The position numbers were made by a program, and so were the translations under genes. This document shows positions 39,492 to 48,423 of a DNA stretch of 64,000 bases, piece after piece. The notes under the pieces are model-generated. The model was given only the letters and a program-made list of their open reading frames with translations. It had not been told where the DNA came from and ran no database searches. Numbering within the stretch: the first letter of the stretch is position 1; the number at the start of each line of letters is the position of its first letter. The DNA lies in assembly GCF_001423405.1 (NCBI RefSeq), contig NZ_LMNS01000012.1, positions 125,203 through 189,202 of the forward strand, in the 5' to 3' direction. Source of the stretch: Methylobacterium sp. Leaf123. Lineage in GTDB: Bacteria; Pseudomonadota; Alphaproteobacteria; Rhizobiales; Beijerinckiaceae.

Positions 39492-41330
39492 CTACTCGGG
39501 CAGCGCGAACACCACCAGCGCGTCGCCTGTGCCGAAGCCCGACGCCTTGGTGAAGGAGGCGCCGCCGGCGGCGACCGCCACATATTGGCGGCCCTCCACC
39601 GTGTAGGTGACCGGCGGTCCGCCGATCCCCGCCCCGCACTGGAAGCGCCAGAGGATCGCGCCGGTCTTCGCGTCGTGCGCGTCGAGATGCCCGTCCTCCT
39701 CGCCTGAGAAGACCAGACCTCCCGCGGTGGCGAGGGTGCCGCCCGACAGGCGGCTTCCCGCCTTGCGCGACCACGCCACCGCCCCGCCCTTCGCGAGATC
39801 GACGGCGGTCAGCGTCGAGAAGGTCGGCTCTCCCTTGGCCTCACCCGTCTCGGTGTAGCGGATCTCGCCGCGTCCGCCCGCGGCCGGCGCGGTCTTCACC
39901 GTGTAGGTTGCCGCCCCGTGCCGCACCTGGGCGAAGGCTAGCCCGCTGCCCGCGTCATAGGCCACCGGATGCCAGGAGACCGCCCCGAGGGGGCCGGGGC
40001 TGACCACCGTGCCCTCCGGGCTCGGGGGGACGAACAAATTCTTATGGGTGATGAGCGGGGCGGATTTGGCGATGAGCCGCCCGTCGGCGCGGTCATGGAC
40101 ATAGATCCAGCCGAGCTTGCTCGCCTGCGCCACCGCCTTCACCGGCCCTGTCTCGGTCGGGTAGTCGAGCAGGAAGGGCGGGCTCGCCACGTCGTAGCCC
40201 CACTGCTCATGCGGCACCTGCTGGAAGTGCCAGCGGAGTTGTCCGGTCTTCACGTCGAGCGCCACGAGACTCATCGTGTAGAGGTTGTCGCCGGGGCGCG
40301 TCAGGCCGAAATTCTGCGGTGCCGGATTGCCGGTGCCGAGATAGATCAGGCCGAGATCGGCATCATAGGCCGGCGTCATCCAGAGCGAGCCACCGCCGAC
40401 CTTCCAGGCTTCCTTGTGCTGTGGGGCGGCGGCCTTTTCCGCGGCGATGTCGCGGTGGAGTGGGATTCCGTCCGGCGTCTTCTCGACGAAGCCGCCCTCC
40501 CAGCCGTCGGCCTTGGTGACGTACCAGCGCCAGCGCTCCTCGCCGGTCTTCGCGTCGTAGGCGGCGAGCCAGCCGCGCCGGCCGTAGCCGCCCTCGATCC
40601 CGACCACTGCGCCGCCGTCGAGCCCGCCCTTTTCGTCCTCGACATGGAGGCCGTAGCCCGCCCCCGTCACCCCGACGATGACGAGGCCGTCGGCCACCAG
40701 CGGCGGCATCTTGAAGCCGAGGCGGCTCGAACCCTGGACCGACTTGTCACCGAGGCTCGCCGCCAGCGCCGAGGCGGTCTCGGTCTCGCCCTCCTCCGGG
40801 CGGACCGCCTCGCGGTCCCAGACCAGCCGGCCGGTCTCTGCGTCGAGGGCGATGACCCGCCCGTCCATGGTCGCCTCGAAGACGAGGCCGCCCGCGACCG
40901 CCACCCCGCGGTTCGAGGGCGGCCCAAAGATTTTTTCCGTGCGCGCCTTGTGGGTGTAGGTCCACAGCGTCTTGCCGGATTTCGCGTCCAAAGCCGCAAC
41001 GTGGTTGCCCGTGGTCGAGACGTACATCACGCCCTCTATCACCACCGGCTCAGCCTGAAAGAAGCCGGTGACGCCGGTCTGGAAGATCCAGGCCGGACGC
41101 AGGCGGCCGACATTGCCGCGGTCGATCTGGGCCAGGGGCGAGTGATGGGTGTTGCTGGCATCGCGCCCGAAGGCCGGCCAGTCGCCGGAAGGACGCACAG
41201 CCTCCTGCGCGAAAGCCTGCACCGTCGGCAGAAGGTTCGCCGCAAGGAAGAGCAGGGCGGCGAGGCCGGCGCGCCCCTGGTCTTGAAGCGTGCTCCGGCG
41301 CTCGGCAAGCGTATTCGTGCGGCGTGTCAC
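39492..41330 (-). CDS. PQQ-dependent dehydrogenase, non-canonical active site
   Basis: 612-residue periplasmic eight-bladed quinoprotein. GTG 41330 has a GGGAGA site 7 nt upstream; a signal peptide follows (GLAALLFLAANLLPTVQAFA). Propeller W-motifs include LDAKSGKTLWTYTH and YDAKTGEERWRWYV. PQQ/metal residues resembling MxaF are visible: Glu in GIEGGYGRRG and Asn in LGTGNPAPQN. At the catalytic-Asp position, W-D in methanol/ethanol dehydrogenases, this protein reads HEQWGYD: Gly replaces the catalytic Asp while an Asp is kept two residues on, the position of the extra lanthanide-binding Asp of XoxF. The adjacent-Cys disulphide is also missing. No cytochrome domain. Divergent from a small exported protein. 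Confidence 0.85.
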   Translation of the reverse strand: MTRRTNTLAERRSTLQDQGRAGLAALLFLAANLLPTVQAFAQEAVRPSGDWPAFGRDASNTHHSPLAQIDRGNVGRLRPAWIFQTGVTGFFQAEPVVIEGVMYVSTTGNHVAALDAKSGKTLWTYTHKARTEKIFGPPSNRGVAVAGGLVFEATMDGRVIALDAETGRLVWDREAVRPEEGETETASALAASLGDKSVQGSSRLGFKMPPLVADGLVIVGVTGAGYGLHVEDEKGGLDGGAVVGIEGGYGRRGWLAAYDAKTGEERWRWYVTKADGWEGGFVEKTPDGIPLHRDIAAEKAAAPQHKEAWKVGGGSLWMTPAYDADLGLIYLGTGNPAPQNFGLTRPGDNLYTMSLVALDVKTGQLRWHFQQVPHEQWGYDVASPPFLLDYPTETGPVKAVAQASKLGWIYVHDRADGRLIAKSAPLITHKNLFVPPSPEGTVVSPGPLGAVSWHPVAYDAGSGLAFAQVRHGAATYTVKTAPAAGGRGEIRYTETGEAKGEPTFSTLTAVDLAKGGAVAWSRKAGSRLSGGTLATAGGLVFSGEEDGHLDAHDAKTGAILWRFQCGAGIGGPPVTYTVEGRQYVAVAAGGASFTKASGFGTGDALVVFALPE

Positions 41331-41520
41331 TCGGCGTCTCCCGTCCTTCGCATCCTGGTTACGGTGGAGCGGCGATCCTGTCGAACGGCGAAAACGCTTC
41401 GGCCGCACGACTTTCTCGGACCCATCGTCGGTCTGCGTGGTTGTTTCCTCACATAAGGACCGCCGGCCTGCTCGATGGGCACTCAAACGGCGGTCACATC
41501 ACGCGATACGTGAGGACTTG

Positions 41521-41790
41521 ATGCGCACTTTGATCCTGGCCGCGACGCTGGCCTTCGCCGGCCCGGCCTTTGCTCAGACCACGGCACCGACGGCCCCTCA
41601 GTCCGGTGCACCCGTGGCGGGCGGCCAGAACAATACCGGTGCCGACACGAACGTCACCATCCCGCGCGGCAGCACCGGGGCGGACACGGTGCAGACGAAT
41701 TCGGCCGCGGGCGGCAATGCCAACCAGCCCTCGCGGGCGGTGCCGCAGGGCAGCGGCGGCGGCGGAAGCGGCAGCGCCGGGGGCAACTGA
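41521..41790 (+). CDS. Small exported Gly/Asn/Thr-rich protein
   Basis: 89 residues: signal peptide (RTLILAATLAFAGPAFAQ) then a low-complexity mature chain rich in Gly, Ala, Thr, Asn and Ser, ending in a Gly/Ser run. ATG 41521 has a GAGG ribosome site. Divergent from the PQQ dehydrogenase with 190 bases between starts. No domain recognised; disordered in appearance. Confidence 0.7.
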   Translation: MRTLILAATLAFAGPAFAQTTAPTAPQSGAPVAGGQNNTGADTNVTIPRGSTGADTVQTNSAAGGNANQPSRAVPQGSGGGGSGSAGGN

Positions 41791-41802
41791 TCCTCGTGAA
41801 AT

Positions 41803-41836
41803 GAACCGGGGTCGGCCAAGCCGCCGAACCCGGTTC
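41803..41836. terminator. Bidirectional hairpin between convergent genes
   Basis: GAACCGGG/CCCGGTTC, 8-bp inverted repeat with an 18-base loop, between the small exported protein and the kinase gene, overlapping the latter's stop codon by two bases. No T-run. Confidence 0.5.
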
Positions 41837-42980
41837 ACCCGCGCGGTGCCATCCACAGCTCGAACTGAGCCCCCTTGCCGGGCCGCAGCGTCAGCGTCCC
41901 GTCGAGTTGGCGGGAGAGATTGCCGACGACGCGCATCCCGAGGCTCGCGCGGGTTTTGAGCGGGTCGAAGCCCGGCGGCAGACCGATGCCATCGTCGCAG
42001 ACCGAGACGGTCAGCCCGCCATCCTCGCGCATCACCGCCTCGACGCGGATCTCGCCATGTCCGTCGGGATAGGCGTACTTGATCGCGTTTGTGACGAGTT
42101 CGTTGACGAAGAGACCGAGCGGAATCGCGAGGTCGGCCGGCATGGTCACGGAGGCGGCACGGCAGATCAGGGCGTGGGCGCCCGCGGTCTCCGTCAGCTT
42201 CTCACACAAGGCTTCGAGGAAGCCGGCGACGTTGATGCGGGTGAGGTCCGGCTGGCGCCAGAGCTGGTCGTGGACCTGAGCCACCGCCTCGACACGGGCG
42301 CGTGCATCGGCCAGCGCGCTTTTCACATCCTCGTTGTCGGTGCCGCGGGCCTGGAGCGCGAGCAGCCCTGCGACGACGGCGAGGCTGTTCTTGACCCGGT
42401 GGCTCATCTCGCGGCTCAGCAGATCCTGCCGTTCGAGCGCGACCTTGAGCTGCGCCTCCGAGCGCTGACGCTCGATCGCGCTGCCGAGTAGGTTGGCGAA
42501 GCCCTGCATGAAGGCGATGTCGGCGGGGCCGAACATGCCCTCGCGGGTGTCGTCCACCTCCAACACCCCGTAATGGCCGTCGCGGTTGGTGATGAGCACG
42601 TTGACCGCCCGGCGGATGCCGTGGCTCGCCATCAGCTCCGGCGTGCGAAAGCGGGTCTCGTTCTCCAAGTGATTGGAGATGACGGGCCGGCCGGTCTTGA
42701 GGGCATAGCCCGCGGGCGAGGCGAGGTCGGCACCGACGACGGCCCGCCCGATGCAATCCGGCTCCCAGCCGATGCCGGCGCAGACAAGAAGCATGTCCTG
42801 ATTGGGCTGATATTCGAGCGCCTTGCAGAACTGCGCCTCCATGCCCTCGGCGCAGAGTTCGGTGGCCCGCTGCAACAGCGGCAGCAGTTCGGTGGCGCGC
42901 AGAGCCTCGACGCCGAAATCGGATAGGATCGCCTGTTGGCGCAACCGGAGGTCCAGAACCTCCGGTGAAATCTCGGTCAT
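41835..42980 (-). CDS. GAF-domain sensor histidine kinase (HisKA_2/HWE type)
   Basis: 381-residue soluble kinase. GAF domain at about 35-170 (LPLLQRATELCAEGMEAQFC ... GRPVISNHLENETRF ... NVLITNRDGHYGVLEVDD). Phospho-acceptor His in LSREMSHRVKNSLAVVAGLL near residue 198 and an ATPase domain with the N-box FVNELVTNAIKYAYPDG and G-box DDGIGLPPGF. This class often signals through single-domain receivers and the general stress response in alphaproteobacteria. No response regulator is adjacent. No membrane helix. Confidence 0.92.
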   Translation of the reverse strand: MTEISPEVLDLRLRQQAILSDFGVEALRATELLPLLQRATELCAEGMEAQFCKALEYQPNQDMLLVCAGIGWEPDCIGRAVVGADLASPAGYALKTGRPVISNHLENETRFRTPELMASHGIRRAVNVLITNRDGHYGVLEVDDTREGMFGPADIAFMQGFANLLGSAIERQRSEAQLKVALERQDLLSREMSHRVKNSLAVVAGLLALQARGTDNEDVKSALADARARVEAVAQVHDQLWRQPDLTRINVAGFLEALCEKLTETAGAHALICRAASVTMPADLAIPLGLFVNELVTNAIKYAYPDGHGEIRVEAVMREDGGLTVSVCDDGIGLPPGFDPLKTRASLGMRVVGNLSRQLDGTLTLRPGKGAQFELWMAPRG

Positions 42981-43179
42981 GCGGTCGTCTCAGGGTTCCC
43001 GAAATGGGGGCTCACGCGCGGACAATGCGCGATTGCAGACGACGGTGTCGGCAATGTGTGAAGGTTGGGTGCGCGGAGGAAAAGGGAAGGACATAGGCGG
43101 TGAAAGGCACGATCATACCGCGCCTTCCGTTCGCAAAATCGCTTGAACCTTCCGAACGCCACGCGCTTCGGTCCCAAGG

Positions 43180-43272
43180 CATCATCCTAGATGTCGAATC
43201 CGGGGCGATGCTTTAGACCCCTGTTTTTGCAGCATCTCTCCCGAAAGCCGGCTACCGCCTTCGGGCTGATGC
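43180..43272 (+). repeat. Dispersed intergenic repeat, copy C (diverged)
   Basis: Aligns with copy B in its left part (ATCATCCTAGATgtcgAATC, GGCGATGCTTTAGA versus GACGATGCTCTAGA), then CTGTTTTTGCAGCATCTCTC in place of TTGTTTTGACGCGCATTCTT. The core hairpin uses different bases (CCGAAAG...CTTCGGG) but keeps the shape, indicating compensatory change. It ends just before the stop of the gene at 43279. Confidence 0.6.
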
Positions 43273-43278
43273 ACGGGC

Positions 43279-43665
43279 TCAGGGCTTGGCGTTGAGCAGC
43301 TTTTCCGCGCGGGCAACGGCTGCCTCGCAAGCCGCAGCGTCGCCCTTGCCGTCGGCGGTACGGGCCTCTTCCAGGGCGACTCGGGCCTGCTGGGCCTGAT
43401 CGCCACCCTTGCCGGCCTCGGCGGATTTCTCCGGAGGAGCCTCGCGCGCGTCGGTCTGGCCGCCGGTGCCGGTCTGGCCTTCGCCCTCACGATGGGCGGC
43501 AACCGTCTTGCTGCCGGTCGAGGCGGCAATCGAGTCCGACGCCTCGGACTTCGCCCTTCCGTCGAGCCCCGCGATCTTATCGGAGCAGGGCGAGGCGAGC
43601 ACCGGGCCAGCCAGCAGGAATCCGGCCAGCGAGAGGCCGAGGGTGAGGCGGGCGGTGGATGTCAT
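43279..43665 (-). CDS. Exported hypothetical protein with two-Cys mature domain
   Basis: 128 residues: signal peptide (LTLGLSLAGFLLAGPVLASP), a Cys right after cleavage (SPCSDKIAGLD), a low-complexity charged linker (about 45-90), and a C-terminal helical part with a second Cys (ARTADGKGDAAACEAAVARA then EKLLNAKP). The two Cys could form a disulphide. ATG 43665 is chosen over the in-frame start at 43689 for its signal peptide and a GAGGA site. Sits 141 nt downstream of the molybdoenzyme gene. Function unknown. Confidence 0.75.
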   Translation of the reverse strand: MTSTARLTLGLSLAGFLLAGPVLASPCSDKIAGLDGRAKSEASDSIAASTGSKTVAAHREGEGQTGTGGQTDAREAPPEKSAEAGKGGDQAQQARVALEEARTADGKGDAAACEAAVARAEKLLNAKP

Positions 43666-43806
43666 GAAGCGTGGGTCCTCGTGCAACACAGATGCCTGTG
43701 AAAGTCGCGGAGGGGTCCGAGAGTTGCCGGCACCGCCGATCCCCGTCCCCTCGACCTTCGGACGGCACCCTCCCCCGGTGAAGGTGAAGGGCGCCGTCCG
43801 GCGACC

Positions 43807-46158
43807 TCAGGTGCTGAGCTGGTCGCGCAGCGGCAGCTCGCGCACCCGGCGTCCGGTGGCGGCGAAGACCGCGTTGGCGATGGCCGGCGCGACCGGGGGT
43901 ACGCCCGGCTCGCCGACGCCGCCGAGCGGGCTGTCGTAGTCGTTCGAGGGCACGAGATGCACCCGCACCACCTTCGGGGCGGCGTCGATGCGCAGAACCT
44001 CGTAGCCGTCGTAGTTCGACTGCTCGGCCCGGCCGTTCTTGAAGGTGATCTTCGAGGTGAGCGCGAGGCCCATCCCCATGACCACCGCGCCCTCCATCTG
44101 CGAGCGGACGCGCTCCGGGTTCACCTGCGGCCCGCAATCGACGGCGATATCGATGGCGTGGACCTTCACCTGGCCCTTGTCGTCGACCTCCACCTCGGCG
44201 GCGACCGCGGTGTAGGTCACGAAGCTGTAATGGCCGGCGATGCCGAGACCCCGGCCCTTCTCCAGCTTGCGGCCCCATTTGGAGCCGTCGGCCACCGTCT
44301 CGATGACGCGGCGCAGGCGGCCGGTATCGACGGGGTAGCGCTTCGGATCCTCGCCGTAGTTCCAGACGTCGCCGATCTCGGTCGGGTCGATCTTCCGGGC
44401 CGGGCCGATGAGTTCGAGAAGGTAGTCCTTCGGGTCGCGGCCCGCCGCATGCGCGAGTTCGGCCACGAAGGACTGGATCGCGAAGGCGTGCGGGATGTTC
44501 GAGACCGAGCGGAACCAGCCGATCCGGGTATGGGCGGAGGCTTCCGGGTTCTCGAACCGCAGGTTCTTCAGGGCCAGCGGATTGTTGACGAGGCCCATGC
44601 CGAGCTCGAACGGCAGCTCGTGCTTGGGGTCGGGCGCGAAGATCGAGCCGATCGTCGGCGCCACCGAGCGGTGGAGCCACGCCACCGGCATGCCCTTCTC
44701 GTCGACGCCCGCCTCGATCCGCTCGACCGAGATGGTGTGGTAGTAGCTGTGCTGGATGTCGTCCTCGCGGGTCCAGACCAGCTTGACCGGCTGGCCGTCC
44801 ATGGCCTGCGAGCAGAGGGCGGCCTCGACCACGTAGTCGGGCTTCGACTTGCGGCCGAAGCCGCCGCCGAGCAGTGTCACGTTCACCCGCACCTTGTCGG
44901 CGGGCAGGTTGAGGCGCTTCACCACCCGGTCATGGGCGGCCTGCGGCCCCTGGGTGCAGGCCCAGATCTCGCAAGCACCGTCCTTGATGCGGGCGACCGC
45001 GGCCGGCGGCTCCATCGGCGCCTGGGCGAGGTGGGGCACGAAGTAATCCGCCTCGAACTTCGCCTTGGCGGTCTTCATCGCGCCATCGACGTCGCCTGCG
45101 ACCCGCACGACCTTGCCCGGCGCACGGGCGGCCTTCTCCAGTTCCTTGCGGAAGGCGGTGGTGTCGTAGGACGCGTTCGGGCCGTCATCCCAGGTGATCT
45201 TCAGGGCCTCGCGGCCCTTCATCGCCGCCCAGGTGTTCTTGGCGATCACCGCGATGCCGCCCAGCGGCATGAACTCGGACGGGATCTCGCCGCCCTCGAT
45301 CTTGATGATCTTGACCACGCCCGGAACCTTCTTGGCCTCGGCGTCGTCGAACGAGACGACCTTGCCGCCGTAGACGGCTGGACGCGCGACGAGGGCGTAG
45401 AGCATGCCGTCGAGCTTCACGTCGAGGGCGTAGATCGCCTTGCCGGTGGTGATGTCGTGGTTGTCGATCAGGCCGATCTTGCCCTTGCCGATGTAGCGGA
45501 AGGCCTCCGGCTTCTTGAGCTGAACACTCTCGCGGGCCGGCACCGGCAGGGCGGCGGCGGCTTCGGCGACGTCGCCGTAACCGAGCGTACGGCCGGACTT
45601 GGCGTGGGTCAGGACGTGGTTCTCGGCCTTCACCTCACCCGCGGGCACGCCCCATTGCTTGGCGGCGGCCTGGATCAGCATCAGCCGCGCGGCGGCACCC
45701 GCATGGCGGAAATGCTGGAAGAAGTGGCGGAGCGAGCGCGAGCCGTCGGTGTCCTGGTTGCCGAAATGCGTCTCCTCGCCCCAGGCCTGGACCACCTTCA
45801 CCTTCGACCAATCGGCCTCCAGCTCGTCGGCGACGGTGAAGGCGATCGAGGTGCGAACGCCCTGGCCCATCTCGGAGCGGTGGTTGGTGACGGTGACGGT
45901 GCCGTCCTTGGCGATGGCGACGAAGACCTTCGGGTCGTCGCGCCAGCCGTTCGGCATGCCGTCGGCGCCGAATTTCTTCGCCTTCTGCTCCTCGGTCTGG
46001 CCCTCGTCGGCCTTCGCCCGATCGGTGAGCGAGAGGGCGAGCACCAGGGCGCCCATGCCGCCGAGGATGCCGCGGCGGCTGACATTGTCGATCCGGACCG
46101 GGCCGGCGGAATTCTGCGAGGCGGCGAGTTCGGCCATGAGTTTGGCTTCGTGAATCAC
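43807..46158 (-). CDS. Molybdopterin-binding oxidoreductase large subunit (IorB-like)
   Basis: 783-residue Mo-hydroxylase subunit of the isoquinoline 1-oxidoreductase/aldehyde oxidoreductase type. A Tat signal ([18 protein letters not shown]) exports the complex to the periplasm. Mo-site segments are [40 protein letters not shown] and the C-terminal catalytic Glu loop [23 protein letters not shown] 46158 has a GGGAGA ribosome site and overlaps the small-subunit stop (GTGA); an ATG at 46134 (MAELAAS) is the alternative. With the [2Fe-2S] subunit it forms a two-gene operon; no cytochrome c subunit or XdhC-type chaperone is adjacent. Substrate unknown. Confidence 0.92.
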   Translation of the reverse strand: MIHEAKLMAELAASQNSAGPVRIDNVSRRGILGGMGALVLALSLTDRAKADEGQTEEQKAKKFGADGMPNGWRDDPKVFVAIAKDGTVTVTNHRSEMGQGVRTSIAFTVADELEADWSKVKVVQAWGEETHFGNQDTDGSRSLRHFFQHFRHAGAAARLMLIQAAAKQWGVPAGEVKAENHVLTHAKSGRTLGYGDVAEAAAALPVPARESVQLKKPEAFRYIGKGKIGLIDNHDITTGKAIYALDVKLDGMLYALVARPAVYGGKVVSFDDAEAKKVPGVVKIIKIEGGEIPSEFMPLGGIAVIAKNTWAAMKGREALKITWDDGPNASYDTTAFRKELEKAARAPGKVVRVAGDVDGAMKTAKAKFEADYFVPHLAQAPMEPPAAVARIKDGACEIWACTQGPQAAHDRVVKRLNLPADKVRVNVTLLGGGFGRKSKPDYVVEAALCSQAMDGQPVKLVWTREDDIQHSYYHTISVERIEAGVDEKGMPVAWLHRSVAPTIGSIFAPDPKHELPFELGMGLVNNPLALKNLRFENPEASAHTRIGWFRSVSNIPHAFAIQSFVAELAHAAGRDPKDYLLELIGPARKIDPTEIGDVWNYGEDPKRYPVDTGRLRRVIETVADGSKWGRKLEKGRGLGIAGHYSFVTYTAVAAEVEVDDKGQVKVHAIDIAVDCGPQVNPERVRSQMEGAVVMGMGLALTSKITFKNGRAEQSNYDGYEVLRIDAAPKVVRVHLVPSNDYDSPLGGVGEPGVPPVAPAIANAVFAATGRRVRELPLRDQLST

Positions 46159-46640
46159 AGGCGATCTCCCTTGGTGGCGGGCGCCTGACCGGCAGCCTGA
46201 TGGATCGCGGCGCGGATGCGCGGATAGGTGCCGCAGCGGCAGATGTTGCCGCTCATGTTCTCGTCGATCTGCTGATCGGTCGGCTTCGGGCTGTCCTTGA
46301 GGAGGGACGCCGCCTGCATGATCTGGCCGGTCTGGCAGTAGCCGCACTGGGCGACGTTGAGGTCGCGCCACGCCACCTGAACCGGGTGGTTGCCGTCGGG
46401 CGAGAGCCCCTCGATCGTCGTGATCTCCTGGCCTTCCGCCGCGGAAACGGGGGTGATGCAGGCCCGCGCGGCGGTGCCGCCGAGATGGACCGTGCAGGCG
46501 CCGCACTGGGCGATGCCGCAACCGAACTTGGTGCCGGTAAGGCCGAGTTCGTCGCGCAGGTACCAGAGCAACGGCATCTCGGGATCGCCGTCGAAGCTGC
46601 GTTCGGCTCCGTTGACCGTGAGTTTTATCATCGCTGTCAT
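46155..46640 (-). CDS. [2Fe-2S] subunit of Mo-hydroxylase (IorA-like)
   Basis: 161 residues with two [2Fe-2S] centres: the plant-type N-terminal cluster Cys in [17 protein letters not shown] plus ARAC, and the C-terminal helical cluster Cys in CGYCQTGQI and [11 protein letters not shown]. It passes electrons from the Mo subunit to an unknown acceptor. It lacks its own signal, as usual for a partner co-exported by the Tat-tagged large subunit. ATG 46640 is chosen; ATG 46631 ([10 protein letters not shown]) is equally possible. The stop overlaps the large-subunit start. Confidence 0.94.
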   Translation of the reverse strand: MTAMIKLTVNGAERSFDGDPEMPLLWYLRDELGLTGTKFGCGIAQCGACTVHLGGTAARACITPVSAAEGQEITTIEGLSPDGNHPVQVAWRDLNVAQCGYCQTGQIMQAASLLKDSPKPTDQQIDENMSGNICRCGTYPRIRAAIHQAAGQAPATKGDRL

Positions 46641-47048
46641 CTGCCGTTTCAGGATGGAGGGCGCGCGAGCGGAAGGAATGCCCGCCCGGCGGCCCGATCG
46701 ATCTGCCGTCCCCAGGAATGCCGTACCGGGACCGGCCCGAAGCCCGACGGTCGGGAGGGGCGGTGCCGTGGCGACCGGTTTCACGGGCAAAGCCGTCCGG
46801 CTCTTCGTGTGCCTGCCGTCGACCACAGCCTTTACGCTGCGCCACGACGATGCGGAGGCCACAGGACGGCCTCACCTGCATTTCTTATTTGGAATTAATC
46901 AGAACTGGGATGCTCTGGCAATCGCGCGACTCGGTTGTGTCCGTCACATCGGGGTCACGAGGCGGGTATCGGCCGGGGTCCAGATAACGGCTCGAAACCG
47001 TCTGTGCGGTCGCGCACATGGGCTCTGTAGCAAATGCTAGCTCGGTGC
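46641..47048. other. Intergenic region upstream of the Mo-hydroxylase operon
   Basis: 408 bases. No supportable gene. An AT-rich patch at 46878-46905 (TTTCTTATTTGGAATTAATC) is the most likely promoter area for the minus-strand operon. No specific operator was identified. Confidence 0.4.
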
Positions 47049-47393
47049 TCACCGACGCTCGTGCTCGGCCTTCACGGCTGCCGGGAGGGAGGTGTACCAC
47101 GCGGCATAGGGCGTGTTGGCGATCATGCGCCGGTTGAGGTCGGGCGCGCCATCCGTCCACCAGACCGGACCGCGCTCGCCGAGCCCGTGCTTGGCGGCAT
47201 CCACAGCAGCGCGGGCGCGCACGAGCGCCGCCTCGTCGTTGGCGCGTTTGGCGGCGCGCACGGCGCGGCGGGCATCCATCAGGTCGCGGACCAAGCGGTC
47301 GCGCTGCGTCGGCTCGAGATCGGGCCGGTGGCGGCGCCACAGCCGGCCATGCACGACGATGTAGCGCCCATCCGGCGTTTCCAGCACCCGCAT
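47049..47393 (-). CDS. Hypothetical basic protein
   Basis: 114 residues, start ATG 47393 (MRVLETPDGRYIVVHGRLWR) with an AAGGAG site 6 nt upstream, preferred over the in-frame start at 47426. The middle is a long charged helix (LVRDLMDARRAVRAAKRAND ... ARAAVDAAKHGLGERG), followed by WWTDGAPDLNRRM and an aromatic YAAWYTSLP. No signal or membrane segment. Looks conserved in style but not recognised. Confidence 0.7.
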   Translation of the reverse strand: MRVLETPDGRYIVVHGRLWRRHRPDLEPTQRDRLVRDLMDARRAVRAAKRANDEAALVRARAAVDAAKHGLGERGPVWWTDGAPDLNRRMIANTPYAAWYTSLPAAVKAEHERR

Positions 47394-47422
47394 CGCCGCT
47401 CCTTCGCGTTGATTGATGGCGT

Positions 47423-47484
47423 GCATTCCGACGAAGTGGTCACCGGTTCGTCGAAAAAATGCACGTCAAACAATGACTTAGACG
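47423..47484 (-). repeat. Dispersed intergenic repeat, copy D (inverted)
   Basis: Read on the minus strand it matches the core of copy B: CGTCTAAG...TTGTTTGACGTGCATT, TTTCGACGAACCGGTGACCA and CTTCGTCGGAATGC. The outer arms GCATTCCGACGAA and TTCGTCGAAAAAATGC (plus strand) form a long imperfect hairpin. Immediately upstream of the gene at 47049-47393. Confidence 0.75.
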
Positions 47485-47592
47485 CCCCGTCGCCGATCCC
47501 GATGTCTCCGACCGGGACCGTCCGGCGGAGGTGTCATGAGAGGGACCGAGACGGGGACGCTTGCCCGCGCGAGAAGGTTCCGGGGCGGTGCG

Positions 47593-47796
47593 TCAGGCGA
47601 AGTCGCCGATCTTGTCGGCGACGACGTCGGGCGCCGTCACCGAGGCGTGGCCTGCCTGCCAGAGACGGTGATCGTCCGAACCCGATTCATGCGGGTTGCT
47701 GTCCGACTCCTCGCGTCGCTCGGCAGCCCGACGGCCATCGAGATAGGCGGGCTCGTTGGTCTTGTCCCAATCGATGCCAATGCCGATACCGTCCAT
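47593..47796 (-). CDS. Small hypothetical acidic protein
   Basis: 67 residues (MDGIGIGIDWDKTNEPAYLD ... GSDDHRLWQAGHASV ... DKIGDFA). ATG 47796 is supported by a very strong GGAGGAGGGGG ribosome site, the main reason to accept it. No domain, signal or membrane segment. Function unknown. Confidence 0.6.
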   Translation of the reverse strand: MDGIGIGIDWDKTNEPAYLDGRRAAERREESDSNPHESGSDDHRLWQAGHASVTAPDVVADKIGDFA

Positions 47797-48140
47797 AATG
47801 CCCCCTCCTCCGCGACCCGCAGCCTTCGCGCCTGCGGAATGTATCGCTGCCCGCGCTGATGGCGAGGGGCGCATCGGAACAACCGCACGGCGCTGCCGGG
47901 CAAACGAGGTTTGCGTTCCGACGTGCTTCACTTAAGCCGCGCTGGGTGCCTCTCACCCAATGCCCGCCGCACCGTCGTGCCCGAAGGGGAAACAGTCGGT
48001 GGCCGGGCGTTGCGAAAGGCACGCTTAGGCTGCCTCTCGCCGGAGACGGGACGGGGTGGCGCGCGTTTCATGCGTGAATCCATGCGGCCGCCCCGGCCGG
48101 CAGGATCACCCAACACCGAGTACGGCCCCGAGGACGCCCG
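47797..48140. other. Intergenic region between divergent small genes
   Basis: 344 bases between the starts of the genes at 47796 (minus) and 48141 (plus). No gene supported; no clear promoter elements or operators were recognised. Short inverted repeats such as GGGTGCCTCTCACCC (47944-47958) are present. Confidence 0.35.
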
Positions 48141-48386
48141 ATGAGTCGCCTGGACGAACTGAAGAACGATCCCGCCTTCCGCCAAGCCGTCCTCGCGGTG
48201 CGCGGCGCGGCCAGTACCCTGAGCGGGCGGGCGATGACCCATGAGGAGGCCGAGCTTCTGGTGAGCTTCGCGCTCGCCACCTACGCCAATGCCGGCGGCC
48301 TCGCCGAGCCGAGCCTGAGCCGGCTCGCCCGCTTCGCCGGCAAGGTCGAGGCCCATGAGAGCTTCGAGAGCATGATGAAGCATTGA
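48141..48386 (+). CDS. Small hypothetical helical protein
   Basis: 81 residues (MSRLDELKNDPAFRQAVLAV ... MTHEEAELLVSFALATYANA ... FESMMKH). ATG 48141 has a GAGGA site upstream and the gene ends just before a strong terminator. Predominantly helical, mildly acidic, no Cys, no signal. Not recognised. Confidence 0.7.
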   Translation: MSRLDELKNDPAFRQAVLAVRGAASTLSGRAMTHEEAELLVSFALATYANAGGLAEPSLSRLARFAGKVEAHESFESMMKH

Positions 48387-48390
48387 GGCC

Positions 48391-48417
48391 GGCAAGGGGG
48401 CTCGTCGCCCCCTTGCC
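48391..48417. terminator. Bidirectional terminator between 48386 and ppc-like gene
   Basis: Perfect 11-bp stem GGCAAGGGGGC/GCCCCCTTGCC with a 5-base loop, placed between convergent stop codons at 48386 and 48424. It can serve both transcripts. Confidence 0.85.
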
Positions 48418-48423
48418 TTACAC

